Assembly (NCBI RefSeq): GCF_003332885.2
Contig: NZ_QOWJ01000002.1
Location: forward strand, 248,001-312,000
From: Paracnuella aquatica
Lineage (GTDB): Bacteria; Bacteroidota; Bacteroidia; Chitinophagales; Chitinophagaceae
Direction of reading: 5' to 3'
Length of the DNA: 64,000 nucleotides
Shown here: positions 8,067 through 16,694 of the stretch, piece after piece
Numbering within the stretch: position 1 is the first letter of the stretch
Layout: every line of letters starts with the position of its first letter
The notes under the pieces: model-generated
Told to the model about the DNA's origin: nothing
What the model saw: only the letters and a program-made list of their open reading frames with translations
Database searches by the model: none
Position numbers and translations under genes: made by a program

Positions 8067-11000
8067 ATGGAAAAAAAGTATTGGCAAAGTTTCGCTGAGC
8101 TTACCGATAAAGAAGGATTCCAGAGCAAGAACAAAGACGAGTTTCGTGAAGAGCTGCCTTTTGGCGAAGCCGATGACAAAGGGCTGCTGGATGCCAAGGC
8201 ACCCCGCCGCGATTTTCTGAAATACCTGGGCTTCAGCACGGCCGCTGCTTCGCTGGCAGCATGTAAACAGCCGGTGCGCAAAGCCATTCCTTATGTAAAC
8301 CGCCCCGAAGAAGTAACGCCGGGTGTGGCCAAATACTACGCCACCACTTTTGTAACCGACACCGAAGTGGTGCCTGTTGTAGCAAAAGTTCGCGATGGCC
8401 GTCCCATTAAAATTGAAGGCAACAAACTGTGCTCGTATACTTTAGGCGGTACTTCGCCCCGTGCACAAGCCTCGGTACTGGACCTGTACGATACTTACCG
8501 CCTGACCCACCCGGCCCGCAAAGCTGGCGAGAAGTTCCAGGAAATTCCTAATTACGACCAACTCGACACCCAGATCTCACAAGACCTGGCTGGCCTGGGT
8601 GGCCGCTCCGTGGTACTGCTTACCGGCACCATCGTATCGCCTTCCACCAAACAAATCATTACCGACTTCCTGGGCCGCTATCCCGGAAGCCGCCACGTAC
8701 AATACGACGCTGTTTCGCATGCAGGCATGCTGCTGGCCAACGAAGCTTCTTTTGGCCGCCGCGTACTGCCCACATACGAGTTCGACCGCGCTGATGTAAT
8801 TGTAAGCCTTGGCGCCGATTTCCTCGGCACCTGGGTGAGCCCGGTAGAAAATGCCCGCAAATACTCGGTAGGCCGTAAGATCAACGAGGCCAACCCACGT
8901 ATGAGCAAGCACTACCAGTTTGAATCGTTCATGAGCATGACCGGTGCCAACGCCGACGAACGCTATGTACACCGCCCGTCGGAGCATGGAGCCGTAGTGC
9001 TGGCCCTGTATGCCGCACTGGGTGGCGCAGTAGCTGCCCCTGCCATTACCGATGCAAAACTGAAAGCCGGCATTGCTAAAGCTGCAGCCGACCTGCAAAA
9101 AAGCCGCGGCCGTGCACTGGTTGTGTGCGGATCGAACGACCCGAACGTGCAGCAAGTGGTAAATGCCATCAACAGTGCCATTGGCGCCGTAGGCACCACG
9201 CTCAACTTTGGCCAGCCCAACCTCACCAAGCAAGGCATCGATAAAGACATGGCCGACCTGGTGGCCCAAATGAATGCAGGCACCGTTGGCGCTGTGCTCA
9301 TTTTTGGTGCTAACCCGGCGTACGAATACCACGATGCACAGGCATTTGTAAATGGCCTGAAAAAAGTAAAGCTCTCCATTTCGTTCAACGAAAAAATGGA
9401 CGAAACCACCGAGCTGTGTAACTACTCCATCCCGGCGCACCACTACCTCGAAAGCTGGGGTGATGCCGAACCCAAGGCTGGTTACCTCGCCTTTTTGCAG
9501 CCAACCATTGCGCCCCTGTTCAAAACACGTCCGTTCCAGACTTCGCTGCTGAAATGGGCCGGCAACAATACCGATTACGATACTTATTTCCGCACTTTCT
9601 GGCAAGGCCGTTTGGGCAGTGCCGCAGCAGTAGACAAAGCACTGCAAGATGGTGTAGTAGAAGGCGGATCAGCAGCACGCAACCTCGCAGCTGCAGTGGG
9701 CATCACTGCCACAGACACCACCGCCGCTCCGGCGGCACCTGTAACTACAGGTGGCGGCGCAGCATTCAACAGCAGCGGCGTAGCTGGTGCAGCGGCAGCC
9801 ATCGGCGCAGCACGCAAAGCGGGTAAAGACGAACTGGTAATTTACCAGAACGTAGCAATGGCCTCCGGCAAACAATCGGGCAACCCCTGGTTGCAGGAGC
9901 TTCCCGACCCGATCACTAAAGCCACATGGGGCAACTATGCGCTGATCTCTACCGACAAAGCAAAAGAACTCGGCATTGATTTCACTTCGTCAGATTACGA
10001 ATACTACCCCGACAAGCCCGTAATTAAACTGAGCGTAAATAATAAAGAAGTATCGCTGCCGGCAATGGTTATCCCGGGTATGCACCCCAACACCATTGCG
10101 GTGCCTGTAGGTTACGGCCGCAACGCTGCTTTCTCGAAAGCTGCAGAAAACATCGGTCAAAATGTTTACCAGTTTGCCCGCTTCAACGGCACTACTGTTG
10201 ACTACCACACCGAAATCACTGTAGCAGGCGAAACCTTTGGTAAAGAAAAGATCGCACAAACGCAGATCCACAACTCATACGAAGGCCGCACAGAAGTAGT
10301 TCGGGAAACAACCCTCGCCACTTTTGTAGCCAACCCAACCATGTTCTCTTCGTTCCGCAAGGAGCTGACCGAGAACTACGCCAAGAAAACAGGCGACTAC
10401 CGCAAGGAAGGCACCCTGTATGGCGACCACGTACAGCCCGGACCAAAATGGGGCATGTCCATCGACCTGAACTCCTGTATTGGTTGCCACGCCTGCGTGG
10501 TAGCCTGCCACACCGAAAACAACGTGCCGGTAGTAGGTAAAAGCGAAGTACTGCGTTACCACGACATGCACTGGCTGCGCATCGACCGATATTTTGTTAG
10601 CGATAACGAAAACCCGAACGATGTAAAAGCTGTGGTGTTCCAACCAATGCTTTGCCAGCACTGCGACAACGCCCCTTGCGAAAACGTTTGCCCCGTTGCG
10701 GCAACCGTACACAGCGAAGAAGGCATTAACCAAATGGCCTACAACCGTTGCATTGGTACCCGCTATTGCGCCAACAACTGTCCTTATAAAGTACGCCGCT
10801 TCAACTGGGCCGACTACACCGGAGCCGATTCATTTGGCGACAACCAGGATCAAAAACTGGTAGGTAAACTGGACCCAGTAGTATTTGAAATGAACGACGA
10901 ACTGACCCGCATGGTGCTGAACCCCGACGTAACGGTGCGCAGCCGCGGTGTAATGGAAAAATGTTCGTTCTGCGTACAGCGTACCCAAGAAGGCAAGTTG

Positions 11001-11336
11001 AACGCCAAACTGCAAAACCGTTCGCTGGGTGGCGATGACATCCAGTCGGCTTGTGCGCAGGCCTGCCCCACCGGCGCCATCGTATTTGGCAACGCCAACG
11101 ACGAAACCAGCACCGTGGCACAACAGCGCAAAAACAACCCGGGTCGCCTGTTCTATGTAATTGAGCAAATTCACACACTGCCCAATGTGAACTACCTGGC
11201 TAAGGTGCGCAACACAGAAGAACTGGTACAGGTGGTGCGCAAAACCGAAGGCGCCGAACACCAAAACCAAAAAGAAACGCCCGGTGTAAACGCCAACCGC
11301 GAAGCAGAAGGCGCCGTAGCACCAGCTGCACATTGA
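8067..11336 (+). CDS. actB: Alternative complex III subunit ActB, Tat-exported molybdopterin-like/Fe-S protein
   Basis: 1089 residues. The N-terminus carries a Tat motif (PRRDFLKYLGF, Arg47-Arg48) followed by a lipobox-like SLAAC. Residues about 60-760 correspond to the molybdopterin oxidoreductase-like domain of ActB, which in known complexes binds no molybdenum cofactor. The C-terminal part (from about 795) is a PsrB/NrfC-like ferredoxin unit with four cysteine clusters, including CIGCHACVVAC (from C804), CQHCDNAPCENVC (from C863), CIGTRYCANNCP and CAQACP. Low-complexity Ala/Gly stretches near residues 545-585 are linkers. It sits between ActA and ActC and relays electrons from the quinol site to the hemes of ActA. 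Confidence 0.95.
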   Translation: MEKKYWQSFAELTDKEGFQSKNKDEFREELPFGEADDKGLLDAKAPRRDFLKYLGFSTAAASLAACKQPVRKAIPYVNRPEEVTPGVAKYYATTFVTDTEVVPVVAKVRDGRPIKIEGNKLCSYTLGGTSPRAQASVLDLYDTYRLTHPARKAGEKFQEIPNYDQLDTQISQDLAGLGGRSVVLLTGTIVSPSTKQIITDFLGRYPGSRHVQYDAVSHAGMLLANEASFGRRVLPTYEFDRADVIVSLGADFLGTWVSPVENARKYSVGRKINEANPRMSKHYQFESFMSMTGANADERYVHRPSEHGAVVLALYAALGGAVAAPAITDAKLKAGIAKAAADLQKSRGRALVVCGSNDPNVQQVVNAINSAIGAVGTTLNFGQPNLTKQGIDKDMADLVAQMNAGTVGAVLIFGANPAYEYHDAQAFVNGLKKVKLSISFNEKMDETTELCNYSIPAHHYLESWGDAEPKAGYLAFLQPTIAPLFKTRPFQTSLLKWAGNNTDYDTYFRTFWQGRLGSAAAVDKALQDGVVEGGSAARNLAAAVGITATDTTAAPAAPVTTGGGAAFNSSGVAGAAAAIGAARKAGKDELVIYQNVAMASGKQSGNPWLQELPDPITKATWGNYALISTDKAKELGIDFTSSDYEYYPDKPVIKLSVNNKEVSLPAMVIPGMHPNTIAVPVGYGRNAAFSKAAENIGQNVYQFARFNGTTVDYHTEITVAGETFGKEKIAQTQIHNSYEGRTEVVRETTLATFVANPTMFSSFRKELTENYAKKTGDYRKEGTLYGDHVQPGPKWGMSIDLNSCIGCHACVVACHTENNVPVVGKSEVLRYHDMHWLRIDRYFVSDNENPNDVKAVVFQPMLCQHCDNAPCENVCPVAATVHSEEGINQMAYNRCIGTRYCANNCPYKVRRFNWADYTGADSFGDNQDQKLVGKLDPVVFEMNDELTRMVLNPDVTVRSRGVMEKCSFCVQRTQEGKLNAKLQNRSLGGDDIQSACAQACPTGAIVFGNANDETSTVAQQRKNNPGRLFYVIEQIHTLPNVNYLAKVRNTEELVQVVRKTEGAEHQNQKETPGVNANREAEGAVAPAAH

Positions 11337-11407
11337 TAAGGACCAAAACAAAGAGCAAAATAAGATCAGCATAAAGCCAGCGGCCCGGCCGCTAAAAGCT
11401 AAAAGAT

Positions 11408-12850
11408 ATGGCAGTACTTAGATACGAATCGCAGGTAAGACCACCCATTGTAGAGGGCGGAAAGGATTACCACCAGGTAACAGAAGACATCTGCCGCCCG
11501 GTGGAAGCCAAACCAACTAAACTGTGGTGGATCGGTTTTATTATTTCAGTTGCCCTGCTTCTGTTTGGCGTTTACTCCGTTTATGCAGAAGTAGTATACG
11601 GTACCGGGCAGTGGAACCTGAACAAAACCATCGGGTGGGGTTGGGACATCACCAACTTCGTATGGTGGGTAGGTATCGGCCACGCAGGTACACTGATCTC
11701 GGCCATCCTGCTGCTGTTTCGCCAGGGATGGCGTACCGGTGTAAACCGCGCCGCAGAAGCTATGACCATCTTTGCGGTAATGTGCGCCGGCCAGTTTCCC
11801 ATCTTCCACATGGGCCGGGTTTGGAACGCCTTCTTTGTATTGCCTTACCCCAACACACGTGGCCCGCTGTGGGTAAACTTCGACTCGCCGCTTCTTTGGG
11901 ACGTATTTGCCATCTCTACTTATTTCACCGTATCGCTGCTGTTCTGGTACTCGGGTTTGCTGCCCGACCTGGCTACCCTGCGCGACCGTGCCAAGCTTAA
12001 ATGGCGCAAAGCATTCTACGGCGTTACCGCATTCGGCTGGACCGGTTCCACCAAGCACTGGCAGCGCCACGAATCACTATCGCTGGTACTGGCCGGTCTC
12101 TCTACACCGCTGGTACTTTCGGTACACACCATCGTATCTTTTGACTTTGCCACTTCGGTTATCCCTGGCTGGCACACCACCATCTTCCCGCCATACTTCG
12201 TAGCAGGTGCCATCTTCTCAGGTTTTGCCATGGTGCAAACACTGTTGCTGATCACCCGCAAAGTGCTGGGTCTTGAAGAATACATCACCATCGAGCACAT
12301 CGAGGTAATGAATAAGGTAATCGTGCTCACCGGTTCCATCGTAGGTATTGCCTACCTCACCGAGCTGTTCATGGCCTGGTACTCACATGTAAGCTACGAG
12401 TGGTTTGCATTTAAAGAAAACAGGGTAAACCTGTTCAGCCCATACGGCTGGAGCTACTGGCTGATGATGGGTTGTAACGTAATTTCTCCGCAGATCTTCT
12501 GGTTCAAGAAATTCCGCCGCAACCTTACCATTACTTTCTTTATGTCGATCCTGGTAAACGTAGGTATGTGGTTCGAACGCTTTGTGATCATCGTTACCTC
12601 GCTGTACCGCGATTACCTGCCATCGAGCTGGAGTACTTACTACACCCCCACCATTTGGGAAATTGGTTTTTACCTCGGCACCTTTGGATTGTTCTTTACC
12701 TGCTACTTCCTGTTTGCCAAATTCTTCCCGGTTATTGCCATCGCGGAGATCAAGCATATCCTGAAGAAAAACGGCGACCGGTATAAGGACGAAATGACAC
12801 CGATCGAAAAAGAAAAAGTTGAAGACTTTGCGCATGCACATGTGCACTAA
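11408..12850 (+). CDS. actC: Alternative complex III subunit ActC, NrfD/PsrC-like quinol-binding membrane protein
   Basis: 480 residues with about ten membrane helices and no signal peptide. It belongs to the NrfD/PsrC polysulfide reductase family. In ACIII, ActC and ActF are the two large integral subunits, and ActC holds the quinol site next to the Fe-S clusters of ActB. Family features are the first helix after a soluble start (LWWIGFIISVALLLFGVYSV), NFVWWVGIGHAGTLISA, and the charged C-terminal tail. It follows actB by 71 bases and precedes actD by 96 bases in the same operon. Confidence 0.95.
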   Translation: MAVLRYESQVRPPIVEGGKDYHQVTEDICRPVEAKPTKLWWIGFIISVALLLFGVYSVYAEVVYGTGQWNLNKTIGWGWDITNFVWWVGIGHAGTLISAILLLFRQGWRTGVNRAAEAMTIFAVMCAGQFPIFHMGRVWNAFFVLPYPNTRGPLWVNFDSPLLWDVFAISTYFTVSLLFWYSGLLPDLATLRDRAKLKWRKAFYGVTAFGWTGSTKHWQRHESLSLVLAGLSTPLVLSVHTIVSFDFATSVIPGWHTTIFPPYFVAGAIFSGFAMVQTLLLITRKVLGLEEYITIEHIEVMNKVIVLTGSIVGIAYLTELFMAWYSHVSYEWFAFKENRVNLFSPYGWSYWLMMGCNVISPQIFWFKKFRRNLTITFFMSILVNVGMWFERFVIIVTSLYRDYLPSSWSTYYTPTIWEIGFYLGTFGLFFTCYFLFAKFFPVIAIAEIKHILKKNGDRYKDEMTPIEKEKVEDFAHAHVH

Positions 12851-12946
12851 GCGCACCGGTTTTGCAGCAAAAGAAAAAAGGATCAATAGAATTAAACATA
12901 CAGGCGAACGGCCAACAGGCAATCGCTAACAGCCAAAAGCTTATTT

Positions 12947-13534
12947 ATGCCAGTTAAAAAATTTATTGTAGGCAGCTTTTACGACGAGCAGGTGTTGTTC
13001 CCGGCAGTAAAGGCGGTACGCAAATCGGGTTACAAGATCCATGATGTGTACACACCGTTCCCGATCCACGGGTTGGATACGGCAATGGGTCTGCGCGATA
13101 CCAGCCTGCACACTGCCGGCTTTATCTACGGCATCACCGGTACTACCACTGCATTTTCTTTCATCACCTGGGCATTCACGACCGACTGGCCGCTGAACAT
13201 TGGCGGTAAGCCGTTCTTTGCACTGCCAGCGTGGATTCCCATCATGTTCGAATTGACGGTGTTGTTTGCAGCAGTAGGTATGGTACTTACTTTTTGCTAC
13301 CTGTGCCAGCTGGCGCCTTTTGTAAAAAAAGACCATTTCAACCTGCGCTCCACCGACGATACGTTCGTAATGGCTATTGAAGCCAACAGCAAAACCAACG
13401 TTGAGGAAGCCATCCAGTTTTTGCAAAGCGTAGGCGCACAAGATGTGGTGGTAACCGAAAAAGAAACCGGCTGGTGGATTGGCCGCTACGACCAAAAGAA
13501 ACAACTGGCAACAAACCAACCGCATATAGCATAA
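12947..13534 (+). CDS. actD: Alternative complex III subunit ActD (DUF3341)
   Basis: 195 residues. DUF3341 family: a soluble N-terminal domain (KFIVGSFYDEQVLFPAVKAV), two membrane helices (about 60-80 and 95-118) and a soluble C-terminal domain containing FVMAIEAN. ActD is a small peripheral-plus-membrane subunit of ACIII without redox centres. It lies between actC and actE, 21 bases before the latter, in the conserved order. Confidence 0.93.
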   Translation: MPVKKFIVGSFYDEQVLFPAVKAVRKSGYKIHDVYTPFPIHGLDTAMGLRDTSLHTAGFIYGITGTTTAFSFITWAFTTDWPLNIGGKPFFALPAWIPIMFELTVLFAAVGMVLTFCYLCQLAPFVKKDHFNLRSTDDTFVMAIEANSKTNVEEAIQFLQSVGAQDVVVTEKETGWWIGRYDQKKQLATNQPHIA

Positions 13535-13555
13535 ACCTTTGTCAAGCGCAAAAAA

Positions 13556-14248
13556 ATGAAGAAAGTATTCTTAGCAACAGGTATATGGGCCATGGCTGCA
13601 GCAATGACAGGATGCGGTGGTGCCGAAGGCAACGATCCCGGAAGGGCGTACATGCCGGATATGTATTACAGCCGGGCATATGAAACCTATGGCTATAACA
13701 ATATCGACGACTATCAGAAACTGAAAGAGCGGGGCGTTACCTACAATGCCACACCGGTAAAAGGAACCATGGCCCGCGGCGACGCATCGTCCATGAACCT
13801 GCCGGCAAACGATAGCGGGTACGCACTGGCGACAAATTATCCAAACCCGCTGGCCAATGTGCAGTTGACCCCAACGCAAATGAAAGAGGCCGACCGCATT
13901 TACCAGGTAAACTGTGGTATTTGCCACGGCTCAAAGCTGGATGGCAACGGACCGCTGTGGAAAGACGGCAATGGCCCTTACCCCGCAGCGCCGCGCAACC
14001 TGCTCGACGATTATTCCAAAGCACTGTCGGATGGCAAAATGTTCCATGCCATTACTTACGGCCGCGGCCAGATGGGATCGTACGCATCGCAGGTGCACCC
14101 CGAGCAGCGCTGGTGGATCATTAGCTATATCCGCAGCAAGCAGGGTGGAGGCACAGCCACTACAGCATCGGACAGCGCAGCAACTACTGCAGCGGTAAAT
14201 GCTTCAACGGCATCCACCACCGATACATCAAGCAACGCGTCAAACTAA
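13556..14248 (+). CDS. actE: Alternative complex III subunit ActE, monoheme cytochrome c lipoprotein
   Basis: 230 residues. The signal peptide ends in a lipobox (MTGC, Cys20), so it is a lipoprotein facing the periplasm. One heme site, CGICH (C120-H124), lies in a class I cytochrome c domain with the axial Met expected around MGSYASQ. The tail from about residue 195 is low-complexity Thr/Ala/Ser, a common flexible end in this family. ActE is one of the exits for electrons from ACIII towards the oxidase. Confidence 0.93.
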   Translation: MKKVFLATGIWAMAAAMTGCGGAEGNDPGRAYMPDMYYSRAYETYGYNNIDDYQKLKERGVTYNATPVKGTMARGDASSMNLPANDSGYALATNYPNPLANVQLTPTQMKEADRIYQVNCGICHGSKLDGNGPLWKDGNGPYPAAPRNLLDDYSKALSDGKMFHAITYGRGQMGSYASQVHPEQRWWIISYIRSKQGGGTATTASDSAATTAAVNASTASTTDTSSNASN

Positions 14249-14275
14249 TTAGTGCAGCTATTTTAATTGAAACTA

Positions 14276-15502
14276 ATGGCAATCAGAGACCAGTTCGTCA
14301 TTCCTAAACGGTACAATACCTTCTCCCTGCTTTTGATGGGTGTGGGCATCGTATCTGTATTGATCTTGTTGTTTACCCATGGCCTGAGCGCAGATGAACA
14401 TGACCGGGCCCGCTTTTGGGCATCGCTGCTGCAAAACAGCGTGTACTTTTTGCTGGTGGTAAACTCGGCTATGTTCTTTATCTGTGCCACCACGCTGGCA
14501 TGGGGCGGATGGCAAATGTCTTTTCGCCGAGTAACAGAAGCCATCTCCACCTGTGTGCCCGTTATCGGACTCATCAGCCTTGTGGTATTGCTGGCCATTG
14601 TATTTGGCGGCGACCATACCATTTACCACTGGACCGATGCACACCATGTGGCAGAAGACGAAGTGCTGTCGGCTAAATCCGGCTTTTTAAATAAACCTTT
14701 CTTCGCCATCTGGACCATCATTACCATTGTGGGTTGGTGGTTGCTGGGTCGCAAAATGCGCCACCTGTCCCGCGAAATCGACAACCAGCCGCTGAGCGTT
14801 GCAGAAGGAAAGCGTTATATTTTCAAAAACACCGTTTGGGCTGCCATCTATAGCGTGCTGTTTGCACTCACTGTATTGTCGTCCATTCCCTGGTTCTGGC
14901 TGATGTCGATTGACGCACACTGGTACTCTACCATGTACAGCTGGTACACATTCGCTTCTTCGTTTGTTGCAGGCATTGCCCTCATTACCTTGTTTGTGGT
15001 GTACCTGAAAAACAACGGATACCTGGAATACACCAGCCGCGAACACCTGCACGATCTGGGCAAGTTCATGTTTGCGTTCTCGATCTTCTGGACTTACCTG
15101 TGGTACTCGCAGTTTATGCTGATCTGGTACGCCAACATTCCGGAAGAAACCGTTTACTTCCAGCCCCGTATGAAAGGCGTTTACCGCGGCATCTTCCTGC
15201 TGAACCTGGTGATCAACTTCCTGGCGCCGCTGTTCATCCTGATGAAACGCGGATCAAAACGCAACTACGGAACCATTACCATGATGGCGGTGCTGATCAT
15301 CTTTGGCCACTGGCTGGATTTTTACCAAATGGTATTCCCCGGCATTTCGCCAGAGCATGTACCGTTCATGCTGGTAGATATGGGTATAGGTTTGGGCTTT
15401 GTTGGCGTAATCATGTTTGTAACAGCACGTTCGCTGGCCAAGCATCCGCTGATTGCACGCAACCACCCGTTCCTGAAAGAAAGCATTATTCACCATACTT
15501 AA
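14276..15502 (+). CDS. actF: Alternative complex III subunit ActF, NrfD-like membrane protein
   Basis: About 408 residues with around ten membrane helices. The ATG at 14276 (MAIRDQFVIPKRYN) is preferred; a TTG three codons earlier is possible. ActF is a paralogue of ActC without a neighbouring Fe-S partner, and in solved ACIII structures it pairs with ActC in the membrane and has been proposed to have a proton-path role. Visible family features are the N-terminal YNTFSLLLMGVGIVS helix and WYANIPEETVYF between late helices. It closes the act set. coxB follows after an 82-base repeat-bearing gap. Confidence 0.93.
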   Translation: MAIRDQFVIPKRYNTFSLLLMGVGIVSVLILLFTHGLSADEHDRARFWASLLQNSVYFLLVVNSAMFFICATTLAWGGWQMSFRRVTEAISTCVPVIGLISLVVLLAIVFGGDHTIYHWTDAHHVAEDEVLSAKSGFLNKPFFAIWTIITIVGWWLLGRKMRHLSREIDNQPLSVAEGKRYIFKNTVWAAIYSVLFALTVLSSIPWFWLMSIDAHWYSTMYSWYTFASSFVAGIALITLFVVYLKNNGYLEYTSREHLHDLGKFMFAFSIFWTYLWYSQFMLIWYANIPEETVYFQPRMKGVYRGIFLLNLVINFLAPLFILMKRGSKRNYGTITMMAVLIIFGHWLDFYQMVFPGISPEHVPFMLVDMGIGLGFVGVIMFVTARSLAKHPLIARNHPFLKESIIHHT

Positions 15503-15572
15503 GATTTTGGATCCGGGGTTTTCGTTACAACACCAAAACCTCGAATCCGGGATCGCGATTCGAAATCCGAAA
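15503..15572. repeat. Heptad repeats between actF and coxB (locus L3)
   Basis: The gap between actF and coxB is filled by 7-base units of ATCC/GATT type. The left part reads GATTTTG, GATCCGG, GGTTTTC and the right part CGAATCC, GGGATCG, CGATTCG, AAATCCG. The halves are roughly complementary (GGATCCGGGGTTTT against AAAACC...CCGGGATC). This is the only locus of the type inside an operon. Confidence 0.55.
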
Positions 15573-15584
15573 TAGTTTTAAAGC

Positions 15585-16658
15585 ATGTCATCTAATACTT
15601 GGATAGTTATTGCGTTAATCCTGGGCTTTATCATCACCTTCCAGATAGCCAAGGCCAGTGAGTATGTGGCTGTACTGCGGGGCGAGGATAAAACCCGCAA
15701 GGAGAACAACCGCATCAACGCGTTTTTGTTGCTGGCATTCCTGGTGCTGGGCCTCATTGGTGTGTGGTGGTGCAATGAAGAGTTGAAAGGAAAGATCCTC
15801 GGCGAAGCGGCGTCGGACCACGGCGAACGCATCGACACGATGTTGTACATCACCATCGCCATTACCGGCATTGTGTTCTTTATCACGCAGATCCTGCTGT
15901 TTTGGTTTGCTTATAAATACCAGGAAAAAGAAAACCGCAAGGCATTCTTTTTCCCGCACAACAACAAGCTGGAATTAATCTGGACCGTTATCCCGGCCAT
16001 CACCCTCACCATCCTGGTTGGTTTTGGTTTGTACTACTGGTTCCAAATTACCGGCGAAGCGCCCAAAAATTCGCAGGTAGTAGAAGTTACCGGTAAACAA
16101 TTTGGCTGGGAATTTCGTTACCCCGGTGTGGATGGTGTTTTAGGTAAAAAATATTACAAGAACATCGACGAGGCTGCCAGCAACCCGCTGGGCCAGATCT
16201 GGGACGATAAAGCCAACCGCGATGATATTTATGTAAGCCAGGAAGTACACGTGGTGGTAAACAAACCCGTAAAGTTGGTGATCTACGCAAAAGACGTAAT
16301 CCACGACGTTGGCCTGGTGCATTTCCGGATGAAGATGGACGCCGTTCCGGGCATTCCAACCACCATGTGGTTTACGCCCAAGTTCACCACCAAGGAAATG
16401 AAAGAAAAATATGGTCCGGATTTCAACTACGAAATCTCCTGCGATCAGATGTGCGGATCGGGCCACTTCTCCATGAGGGGAACAGTGGTGGTGGAAACAC
16501 AGGAAGAGTTTGACCGCTGGATGGCCAGCAAAACACCGCAGTACATTGCAGCCCTCCAGGCGCAGCGTGCAGCACAGCCGGTTCCCACGCCAACATCAAC
16601 AATCGACACGGTAAAAACACCGGTGGCCAGTGGACAGCCGCAGGAGTTTTCAAAATAA
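15585..16658 (+). CDS. coxB: Cytochrome c oxidase subunit II
   Basis: 357 residues. The CuA site is complete: His246 in VHFRMKMD, then CDQMCGSGHFSM with Cys286, Cys290, His294 and Met297. CuA accepts electrons from ACIII or cytochrome c and passes them to heme a of subunit I. The usual two membrane helices (about 85-110 and 128-150) are preceded by two extra N-terminal helices (about 4-24 and 45-65), giving four. There is no fused C-terminal cytochrome c domain, which fits with ACIII supplying the heme carriers. The Pro/Thr-rich tail is low complexity. coxA follows 36 bases later. Confidence 0.96.
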   Translation: MSSNTWIVIALILGFIITFQIAKASEYVAVLRGEDKTRKENNRINAFLLLAFLVLGLIGVWWCNEELKGKILGEAASDHGERIDTMLYITIAITGIVFFITQILLFWFAYKYQEKENRKAFFFPHNNKLELIWTVIPAITLTILVGFGLYYWFQITGEAPKNSQVVEVTGKQFGWEFRYPGVDGVLGKKYYKNIDEAASNPLGQIWDDKANRDDIYVSQEVHVVVNKPVKLVIYAKDVIHDVGLVHFRMKMDAVPGIPTTMWFTPKFTTKEMKEKYGPDFNYEISCDQMCGSGHFSMRGTVVVETQEEFDRWMASKTPQYIAALQAQRAAQPVPTPTSTIDTVKTPVASGQPQEFSK

Positions 16659-16694
16659 AATATCAGGAACCTTCCGTTTCAAAACAAAGAAGTT

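Noticed and set aside
15536-15552. tRNA-like TCGAATCC sequence between actF and coxB
   Set aside because: It resembles a T-arm but no acceptor, D-arm or anticodon stem surrounds it; it belongs to the heptad repeat of locus L3.
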